This document shows positions 55,586 to 64,000 of a DNA stretch of 64,000 bases, piece by piece; positions within the stretch are counted from its first letter, which is position 1, and the number at the start of each line of letters is the position of its first letter. Location of the stretch: positions 124,001 to 188,000 of the forward strand of contig JAUDYN010000012.1 of the NCBI GenBank assembly GCA_030407005.1. Direction: 5' to 3'. The translations under genes were made by a program, and so were the position numbers. The notes under the pieces are model-generated. The model had not been told where the DNA came from, ran no database searches, and saw only the letters and a program-made list of their open reading frames with translations. The DNA is from Desarmillaria ectypa. Lineage: Eukaryota > Basidiomycota > Agaricomycetes > Agaricales > Physalacriaceae.

Positions 55586-57826
55586 AAGATGGGCAGCCAC
55601 TCTTGAAACTTTGTTTACATTGGTGATAGACACCCTATTCATTTCCTGACATTACAGGGATGGATTAGCCATTGCCGAGCATTAACAATTTTATACTGGG
55701 GATCACGGAAGGCAACTTAAGGGAAGTAAGATTGTCACTAGACTATGTGCCTTCATTTGCAGGCTTCCACTCACACCTCCCTGAGTCTATAAAGGTATTA
55801 TCCTTTCAAGCAACAGTGCCCGATGTTATTCCAGAACCTTATCCTGCCGGACCGGCCCCTCATCATGCGTCGGGATTCTACTTCTCTCGGTAGACGGGTT
55901 GATCACTCCACCTTGCGTGCATCCATATCGTTTTACTTCCAGGGCTGAAAGGAAGAAAATGCCTAAAAGCATATCGCCTATGGCATGCATACACAACTTG
56001 CGAAAGAGCGCCGTCATGTTTTGTGCCATACTTGCGGCAATTCTTCGTTTACATTCTACAGAATTCCAAATGATAGTAGAACGCAATCTCCAGGCTTCTT
56101 TTAGCACTCTCACGCCCGGTTCCTTGAAACTGTAATACCTCCGAGATATTGTGAGTTGTTCCGCCTCTGTATGCGGCCCTGATCGTGCGCATTGAGCTAA
56201 TCATTTCACATATCGGACTAGAATCGCCTACAAAGTGGAGTTTGAATCGCGGCCGGTATACAATGGCATCGACGACTCATTGGTCTTGGACCTGGGTGAC
56301 GCCTTCAGATGCCCGACACCCCCTGATAACGGACCTTTCTTCTATTGGCGCTTACCGAGTTTACCGAGGGATCACTGAATATTAGTTTAAACATGATGTC
56401 GTTGGTAATTATCCAGAGTACCGTGGTACATTCATTATTCCTATCATTTAACTTTGAAATACTTACGATTCCTGCCTATTTTGCACCTGCGCCTTGACTC
56501 ACGACACCGGACGTACCATATTCGAGCTGATATCTAACATTTTGCTCCGCGCTGTACTCTGCACCTGTAGGCTACCGGATAATAGTGAAATCGACAGGTA
56601 TGGAAAGTAAAACGGTTACGGTCACTGTCGGTGTCAGTACGTTGATAAGGCGGTGTATTTTCTGCTAGATCCTGACCGTGGAACAAGGCATCTAAAGCGC
56701 TACTTCTCCTACTATTACTCCATTCACCTGCATCTGATAGGTGCCAGACTGGAACGGCCCTTATTCTGTATTAGTATGAGCTAACTGTCGTCGTCTTGTT
56801 GATCGTTGCTAGGTCTTAGACTGTATCTTCTCTACCACGGTATTGAAGAAGAGAGATTGCTACGATGTCCTATAAGTCTGTAGTTATCTCCTAACGAACA
56901 GAATACCGCACCCACGTCTGTTGTGGTGTTCGCGGACCCAAAGGGCCTGCATTTGGTTGGAGTAGCCCAATCCTGTTCGAGAATAACGCACGGCCGGTCA
57001 TTATGCAAATTGTCCTGTGTGTTTACTCCAGGCATTCTTAAAATGCTCTTCTTATCATGGTAGAATGCGCCCACTACACTCCATACCTGGACGTCAACAA
57101 TGGCTAGTCACACTCCGAAACAGAGGATCCAGGGCCGTGAAAATGATCGATCCTTGATGCGCTGTCGCTTTGCGTCTAGTCCGACTGCATGACTGACATA
57201 ACCCTTGTAGGAAAGCACGGCCGTATTCTGCGGCATACAAGAAGCATCACTTTCGTTTACGTGTCAAAGTCGCCGTTGGCTTTGGTGATCTCTACATACC
57301 CGGGTGCTGCGGACCTTCTGTACGTTTCCCCGATTTCCACGCAGACAACCGTGGTCTATTGCTCTGATATGAGGCCAATATCTCCTCTGATTTCCAACGG
57401 CACAACTTCTAGTTCTCTTTGTATGGCCTGATTTCGACAGTCGAACCGTTATCATCATTCTCTCATCATTCCGATCAGAAAGGGCTATACCAAGTAGCTG
57501 CGATCACGATATCTGTCGACCGAGAGAAGATCTCCCCTTCGGGTATCGCGCGCGCGCCCGGGGCGCAGTTCCCAGTGGCGTTTAATGAAGATCTTACTCA
57601 TCTTTGATCTCCGAAGCACCAGTATTCCGGTGAGAAACCGGAGAGACGTAGAGGGAACATGGCCCTGAATATCCAGGGACGAGCATTCGGGTCTCGGACA
57701 TCGTTGGAATAGTGAACACTTGTTTTCTCCCAGCCATTCACTTGGGCTTGGCTTGGCTACCAATCGTTTTCACTCTGGGTCTGCTTCTCACCGGCGAAAT
57801 TCAACACGGTGATGACAGAATTCTAT
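55586..57826. other. Right flank, no gene recognised
   Basis: CpG-containing DNA. Short frames such as 55,826-56,113, 56,832-57,074 and 57,485-57,763 (all minus) could be exons; the second follows a possible splice acceptor (GTATGGAGTGTAG) and reads GAFYHDKKSILRMPGV, but no family is recognised. I do not assign any of them. Confidence 0.35.
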
Positions 57827-58330
57827 TCATATTATACATCGAATTCTCTCGAAATCACTCTCGTCTGCTTGTCCGTAAGTCATTGTACCTCGCCATCCCC
57901 CCACAATTTTGAACACGACAACCGTTCCGTACCATAGACCCGACACATCCTCGGGATGATGCCACTTGTGGTAAAAGTCCGTCATACGATTACGCGGCTG
58001 CCCTTTTGTTTTTGCGTGCGCAGAGAACCAGATGATGTAGTTCTGCCCTCCTGACGACACGGTTTGGTAGTTCTCGAGGCGCTCTCCTGCGTACCTCGAA
58101 AGGTCCGGCGTCGGAAATGGGTAGCTGTACGTGCATTGGAAGCTGACGCGATTCACGCCATTACTGTCTGATAAGTGTGAGTGGAAACTCTTCCCAAGAA
58201 CGACGGCAGCTTCCACACCTAGTAGGGGGTCAGCAAGGAATTCGTACCCGTGTACTTCGAATTTTGACATTGTACTGAAAGAAAACGAGTAAGAACCTGA
58301 GCTTAAATACTGTAGCCATGGGATCTCCAA
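57827..58330 (-). CDS. Hypothetical protein, at least one exon (147-167 codons)
   Basis: The longest open frame in either flank. The family is not recognised. The frame opens at 58,330; a better start is the ATG at 58,270 (text MSKFEVHGYEFLADPLLG), which lies just after a pyrimidine tract and CAG that look like a splice acceptor in the leader, and has a purine at -3. The product would be about 147 residues, rich in Tyr, Trp and Ser, with no signal peptide or membrane segment visible. A possible donor (GTATAA, near 57,836) just before the stop suggests that the gene may continue leftwards. Base use is like the flank, with CpG, and unlike the island. It could still be a chance frame, though its length and composition argue against that. 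Confidence 0.45.
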   Translation of the reverse strand: MEIPWLQYLSSGSYSFSFSTMSKFEVHGYEFLADPLLGVEAAVVLGKSFHSHLSDSNGVNRVSFQCTYSYPFPTPDLSRYAGERLENYQTVSSGGQNYIIWFSAHAKTKGQPRNRMTDFYHKWHHPEDVSGLWYGTVVVFKIVGGWRGTMTYGQADESDFERIRCII

Positions 58331-61300
58331 ATGGTGGTATTAATATCGATACCAGAGTCGGACGAACTGGTGCGTATTCTTTAGCGGGGGTAGTCACACT
58401 ACATAATAAGACAAGATAGAGTTTGGTGGCGGAGATGTATTCGGAGTCGTACGGTGGTTACGACTGACGGTCTCACACGTTTGCACATGAGCTATGAGGA
58501 CAGATAAGGAAATAACCCCGGGAATACTGGTGTTACTGACAGAAGGTTAAGAAAGCATATCCGCTAAGTGAATAAAGTAGACAATTGACGCGTCGAATTT
58601 ACGGCAGGAGCGTTTGGATGCAGATCCTGGACATCATTCCGTGAGTGTATCACCTTGCTAAATGTACACCTGGAAATCCCGTTGTCAGAAGAAGGCCAGC
58701 CGTACGACTGATCGTGGAGTTATAACTAAGTGATTTATTAGATTAAAGAAAAAAACTTCCAAGTTCCTCTCAAAAAAAAATTAAAAAAGCTTCTAAACAT
58801 TGAGGCAATTCTGGGTAGATCGTGCGCGTGGCAGTTGATGCTGAGTCATGCAATTATAGGCCAATAGCCTGTGCTAGATGTAACTATCGCAGGAAATAAA
58901 TGATAGCTATGCCCTGTGCGGGATTTGTAGTTCTCTTGGGGTGTCAGCATATTATACAGGGTTGGTTAAAAAAGGATCGATCGTCTTGGGCGGAGGTAAA
59001 GAGCAGATACTTTTCCTCAAGATACATTCCCCGTGTTGCGTTAGGCTCCCACGTGTCGAAAGAAGGCACGAGTTATCGGCTGCCTATAAAGCGGCACAGC
59101 TTCTGTTGATATGATTACACCTGAGCCCTGGGTACTGGTATCACGAGTATGTATCAGTACACCTTCCTCAAAGTTGGAAATAAAAGAGGCGAGCATTACT
59201 CAGCTACAAAAAGTGTACGATTAAGGCTGCTGTTCCAGTACGATATTCAATCCATTTGGACACCATTGTCGGACGCCACAATGATATCAGAGCTTAGAGC
59301 ATGTAAGAGAAAGTCTCGGATCATACAAATAGAAGATCAAATACTTATCTTTATCCTTATTGCTTGTCATTTCAGTTCCAGCTTCTCGGACCCGCAGTGA
59401 TTCGGTCAGTGGGCGAAGTTAGAACATCGTGCAACAACGAAGAACCAGAAATCAAATTCCGATTGCGTGCGGCGAAGGACACAAGCTGTGACAGTAACAG
59501 CAACTTCCCTGCGATGTCCGGATCTCTCCGAGTTTTCTCCTGGGCCACATTCTTCTAAGAATGCAATAACCATCCCACACTGAGACCTGACTTTTATTAG
59601 AGAGCGCACAATCCTATCTGCTTCAGTATTCTTTTCCTTTAACCTGGGAGCTGAAGTCCGCCGACAGTAGTGAATTTACCCCGAACTTAGTCCTCCATTA
59701 CACCTACTTAACGACGGTTCATTGAGAACTTTGTTCTTGATATACTCTATGACAGGTGAAACTTAGAAGGCGCAGCGTAGCCTGGAAACGAGGATGGCCA
59801 GGTGCCGACGAAAAGACGTAAACATGGTTACAATAACAAGCAGCTTTTGCTGGTGCCTTTCATAGAGAGTCTATTAAGGATTATCTTCAGCTGATGCAAC
59901 GGCAATCACCAGCTACGATGACAGTATCGATCCTTCGTATCTTACTCTCTCTCTGACAGCTGGATGGCGACTAAATTGCGCGAGTCAAAATAGAATCAAA
60001 ATACTAGCTCCTTCTATGTTGGGAAGGTGCTATGATTTTGCCTTGGTCAAAATACTTCGGTATTTCTTTATTAGGTAATTACCAGGTTTTTGATATTAAC
60101 TTGCCTCGCGTAAATTAATCGTCATCCAGCTGTCTCAAAATCTGGGTGCTCGGATCCGAGTGTCGATACCTATATTGGGATGCGAGGATCGGGCCATCGT
60201 TCGAACTCAGCGCATCCTTCCCTCTGACCACCATGACCACAAGTCCACCCAAGGCCTCTCTTTTTGTTCATTGTGCTGCTTGCTCTATAAGTCGAATTTT
60301 AACAAACTCCCGATTATAATGCGTTAATTATTGTTGCAAATATGCATCTCGAAGCGCGCATTTTTTTTTTGCATCATCGAGAGTCACCGCCTCAAGTCTT
60401 TTCAGAGTCAACATCTTTTGGTATCCGTCAGAGTTTATGATGAGAGGACCCTGTCGCGACGATGTACGTTGATTAGAACCTTACATGATACCAGATATCG
60501 ACTTTGACGTCACTAGATGCCGTTCCTTCAAAATGAGCAAGCATGTAGAAGAATAATAATATGTCGAGATACCTCGATGAAGCCGCGAGGTATCTACCAG
60601 CTGGCGCCAATGGAGTACTGAAACAGAAGCTATGCCGACAGACATTCCGTGCTCCCTGGAGTTATTGCTTCAAATATTTGTATGTAGGCTCTTTGAGCTT
60701 CACAGTGGAACCTCTCATAGAGTACGAGAGATGGAATGGCTCGATACGGGAGAGGCTAGCGACGACAATCGGAAAACTAGGTCTACTGCTCTGAATCATC
60801 ACGACCCGAACCTGGCTCCCACTCTCACGCAATAACTTAGAAGACGACTTCCACTAGCCTGCTGGTTCTCAAATTGATTCTTTGTCTCTGTCTTTGTATG
60901 ATTACTGCCCATAAAGTGAGAAGTAGTTCTTAACATCCTCGCGTTGCGTGTTTTAGTCTAAAATTTTGTATTTTATAACTATTTACTCGCTTGATATCTT
61001 TGACCAAAATATTGAGATTATTTTTCTAATATTTTTCTAATAAATAAGAATATTGAAACAATATTCCGTCTCGTAGATAGGTTCACTATGCTCGTCATCC
61101 GCAGCACCTTCTCCCTCTATTGATGCCAAAATTATCTTATGGCAGATAGTCTTTTCCAATGGAAGGCTCTGTCTTTGCCCGTACGCGTTATCTTGCGAAC
61201 TCGGCAGGCCGCAGGCTAGGACTTGAGCAGGATTCTTTTTTACTCGTTCTTTTTCTACTTTAGGCACCTTTTTCGCATCTGTCAGAACCCCAAGCCTTGC

Positions 61301-62263
61301 GGCGGAATTAGTAATGCTTGATTGTTTTTATGCTTTTATTTCTGATTTATTGATGTTTAGGATCCCATATATTTTCAAATGTTGATGACCTAAAGCATGG
61401 TGAACCAATCCTACACGGCAGGTCCGTAACTCTCCCTTTACATCCATACTTTGCTCATTCATTGTCAGGTTCAGGACTTTTACACAGCACTCCAATGTAG
61501 CGAGCACTGCGGGTCAAAAATCTGTTAAATCAAGACCAGCTATCATTTAGGTTTATCCTGTTTAGCACGCCTTACATTACCGAGCGCATGACTCCGCGGA
61601 GTAATGTGCACCATATAGTAAGTCGGCGTTTGGGATCTTATTAACGGATTTGCTGCTGATATTTGTTCCTCTCTTAACTCCGTAATTGACCCGAAATTTC
61701 AGACCGTGAAGCTTGCGGAGCCGAAAGAGCCCTGCCAAGACAGGGCTTTTATTTTCCGTCGTTCCACATAGCCACAGCATTTTCCTAGCATAGAATTCGT
61801 AATTTGAACGACTGCCAAATTTTCGGTGCCATACTCCAGCCAATTAAGGTAGGTTTCAGGACATTCAATGTAGTATTCATCTCACCAATTCAGGAGGTGT
61901 TTTTGACGTCAATCTCTGAAACTAAAAGACCTGCGGGTCGAGGTCGTGAATGCAAGGTCATGTCTTTTTCGCCTCTACGTTAACTACTCGGTTGTGCGGT
62001 GAGTGTCTTCTCGCCGGCGTCACAAAAACCCAAGTCTTATGTTTTCCTTTGAACTAGAACCGAGATGTATACTCTACTGCGTGCCGACGTCCTGATGCTC
62101 GAATCTGCCTGGGGATGGGAGTGCGTGGCCACCTTAAATCAAAGAATAAGCTGGTAAGAGTCCTTTCTAAATGAGGACCAATCCAATCCAACTTGAAATT
62201 TGTGGAAAAAAGTCATGCGTCTGGAGGAGAAGCCACATAAGGATACCATAATACATTGCCGGT
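58331..62263. other. Right flank, no gene recognised
   Basis: CpG-containing sequence with only short frames (up to 88 codons; for example 59,149-59,400 plus and 61,577-61,843 minus) and no motif recognised. A 7-bp stem with a 6-base loop and T-run at about 61,727-61,750 is probably coincidental. AT-rich tracts lie at 58,740-58,800 and 60,960-61,050. Confidence 0.4.
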
Positions 62264-62593
62264 TTAATACGAGCCACAGTACGACACTTTCAGTTTATCT
62301 TCCTTTGTAATAAAGACCAGATTCCCCGTAGAATGATGACGGGTCCCGGTATCGCCGATAGCTGTCTTCAGCACGTCCTTGAAGCGGAGGGGGAGGACAA
62401 AGTTCAGAAAATTCGCGTTGATTGGGCAGAAACCTATTCTTATGATATTGCTTTCCTGACGCGCCAGTTGGTCACCGAATAGAGAGAATGTTGCAGATGC
62501 TACCTTGATACAGGCTGGAACCGTAAGCATTCCCATTACTGCCTGAATAGGAGAATCAAACGTGTATAAATGGTCCACCGTTCCTGAGGGCAA
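62264..62593 (-). CDS. Possible exon, 109 codons, unknown
   Basis: An open frame with a hydrophobic middle (IQAVMGMLTVPACIKVASATFSLFG) and a Lys-rich end. No family recognised, and no splice sites or start context set it apart. Listed only because it is among the longest frames in this flank. It may well be chance. Confidence 0.2.
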   Translation of the reverse strand: MPSGTVDHLYTFDSPIQAVMGMLTVPACIKVASATFSLFGDQLARQESNIIRIGFCPINANFLNFVLPLRFKDVLKTAIGDTGTRHHSTGNLVFITKEDKLKVSYCGSY

Positions 62594-63400
62594 TCAAATC
62601 TATGAGAGTGCGTAGAAACGAGGAGTGCTATTGAATAGAAGTAATGTATCATTTGACATTTATCATGTCGGGATGAGTTCCCTCATGAAATGGAATCTGC
62701 ATTTTCTTTTTGATGCAAATGCTGTTTCATATCCTCTTCATCTGCCGGGCTAAGCTTTAATTTAAAGCTCATTTTCAAATTCGCGCGACCGAGTCACCAG
62801 AAATAGTACTGAGCAAAAAGAACTGAATGTCAACGCTACACAGTACGACTCGGACGCGAACTGATGATCGGTGGAACGCCTTACTATTGATTCACAATCA
62901 AAACTTTCAACCTTCGAGCCATATGGACCAAAGACAAACAGACATCAGCCATGCTGTGCCTTTGTCGAGTATTCTTAGTCTGGCTATCTTCAATGATACT
63001 GCTTTCAGGCATAGAACTTGTTGCTCGTCTACATGACCTCGCGCTTTTGCTTACGAGTGTCGTTCTTCGCTGACTCAATTTGACAACACCATGCTGCTGT
63101 ATGATATGACTCCGATTTGCAAGGGAAGCTCACGTCAACATGGATGCAACTTAAACAAATACGGTGGTGGAAAAGTGCAGGGGAAGAATTGTGATATTTT
63201 TGGCGCGGATCATCGCAAGCGTCTACACTCGCCAGACTCGCCGTCGTGATTGGTAAGTATGGTGCTGTTCATTACTTATTCAAGTTTCTTTTACTGGTAG
63301 TATAAAGAGCTGTATGTAGAGCGAGAGCCCTTGTGCACTTTCCTTCAAGGGTTTCTATCGCTTGGTAGTTCACCCCTTTATCCAGTGGGTGCCGTTGCCG
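62594..63400. other. Right flank, no gene recognised
   Basis: No frame of note. A GTAAGT...CTGGTAG pair at 63,254-63,300 has the form of a 47-nt intron on the plus strand, but the adjoining sequence could not be joined into a convincing coding frame. Confidence 0.35.
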
Positions 63401-63607
63401 TTATACCACATCTTTCGAACTCGAACCGAAGCTTGTCAGTGAGACGAGCTGGAACTATTTTGAAAACAAAAGCTTGAGATTTAGCAAGCATTGGATATAT
63501 TCTCACCACTAAGCCATAGAATAATTAGACAGAACCACACCTGATTCCATCATTGGGGGACGATATCAGATCGATGAATAAAAAAAGGGTGTGCATTATT
63601 CTGCTAC

Positions 63608-63700
63608 TGCTATGACACGGACTCGAACCGTGACTTCCTCGTACACAACCCAAACGTCGTTATGACGGATAAGATGATCTATCAGTTGATCCATCATGGT
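63608..63700 (-). tRNA. tRNA-like locus, anticodon not resolved
   Basis: On the minus strand there is a perfect T-arm (CACGG TTCGAGT CCGTG), which is also a consensus B box (GGTTCGAGTCC). Upstream is a D-arm (GATC AACTGATA GATC) with U at position 8 and A at 14 and 26, which overlaps an A-box-like TGGATCAACTG. The acceptor is imperfect (ACCATGA against TCATAGC, five of seven pairs), and the anticodon stem would be TCTTA/TACGA with an extra stretch between them, possibly an intron. A T6 run, a normal RNA polymerase III stop, lies about 22 nt downstream. It may be a diverged tRNA, a tRNA pseudogene, or the head of a SINE. Confidence 0.4.
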
Positions 63701-64000
63701 ATGCCGGACAGTGTAATTGCATGAAGATGTCCAACGTCTGCCAACACTTTATTGTGCTACCATCTTGCGTCATTATTCATGTTTCTCTGAAAGACCAACA
63801 TTGTGAATATACTTCCCTGTCTTCCAAACGGCAATAATATTTATGCGTCCCAGCCGGAGACCGAGGACAGAAATCCTGTTATTCAATAATATTTGTCCTC
63901 GGAAGTTTGGATAATCCAAAATAATAAATCTGCTCCCTTCTCTTATCGTTCACCTGGCACTCGGGTCTGAAAGGGTGCTGGTCTTTACGCCTCTGAGTCC
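63701..64000. other. Window end, nothing recognised
   Basis: CpG-containing sequence without a frame or motif that I can support. Confidence 0.4.

Noticed and set aside
8290..55590. Classical RIP as the cause of the mutations
   Set aside because: RIP favours CpA and gives many TAA/TAG stops. Here changes centre on CpG, stops are mainly TGA, and CpA/TpG words are abundant. CpG deamination explains it better.
61727..61750. Stem-loop AGCCCTG/CAGGGCT followed by T-run, like a bacterial terminator
   Set aside because: The setting is a fungal nuclear genome, no gene ends here, and such a short stem is expected by chance.
1..64000. CRISPR array, rRNA genes, telomere repeat, plasmid origin
   Set aside because: No regularly spaced short repeats with unique spacers, no rRNA text and no telomeric array was seen.

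Overview
The window reads as nuclear DNA of a filamentous fungus, most likely a basidiomycete of the Agaricomycetes. The basis is short (about 50 nt) GT-AG introns, Ty3/Gypsy families of the kind common in mushrooms, and inactivation of repeats through CpG decay rather than classical CpA-type RIP. The genus cannot be named from this sequence alone.

There are three compartments. (1) Left flank, 1 to about 8,290: CpG-containing DNA, poor in open reading frames. It holds one recognisable gene, a two-finger C2H2 zinc-finger protein on the minus strand (1,028-1,633, one intron, one apparent frameshift), and a CCACGC-rich repeat zone (7.5-8.15 kb). (2) A 47-kb island, about 8,290-55,590, made almost wholly of dead, nested LTR retrotransposons and nearly devoid of CpG. 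(3) Right flank, about 55,590-64,000: again CpG-containing, with a 147-167 codon hypothetical gene (57,827-58,330, minus) and a tRNA-like locus near 63.6 kb.

Island layout, left to right: an ACTAGT-rich 1.3-kb repeat copy (A, minus); a 5'-truncated chromovirus (10,021-13,308, plus); element 1, a non-chromodomain Gypsy (13,310-18,838 and 26,574-27,271, plus), whose integrase is split by element 2, a complete minus-strand chromovirus with 447-bp LTRs and 5-bp target duplications (18,839-26,573); an LTR of the element-1 family (27,272-28,069); an unidentified intron-bearing decayed gene Z (about 28.07-30.75 and 39.70-40.6 kb). Gene Z is interrupted by a solo LTR (target duplication CATGC), itself interrupted by the youngest complete element, Y (30,990-39,526, target duplication AGTTT). 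Next come a second copy of element 1 in the opposite orientation (about 40.6-46.4 kb) with its 5' LTR (46,410-47,617, containing a further solo LTR with target duplication ATAGA); a minus-strand chromovirus fragment F; repeat copy B; a plus-strand chromovirus fragment E with its 3' LTR; a minus-strand fragment D with its 5' LTR; and repeat copy C.

The main observations are these. Positions 13,310-18,210 and 41,431-46,331 form a 4.9-kb inverted repeat that looks identical, including shared premature stops, so it was duplicated after the element died. Element Y carries a primer-binding site exactly complementary to the RNA start predicted in its own LTR, the Tf1-type self-priming arrangement, and the older relatives carry a different but matching pair. 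LTR pairs differ by reciprocal TG/CA changes at inferred ancestral CpG sites, and nearly all disrupting stops in Y are TGA, fitting CGA to TGA deamination of methylated CpG. No element here appears able to make its own proteins. No CRISPR, rRNA or plasmid-like feature was seen.
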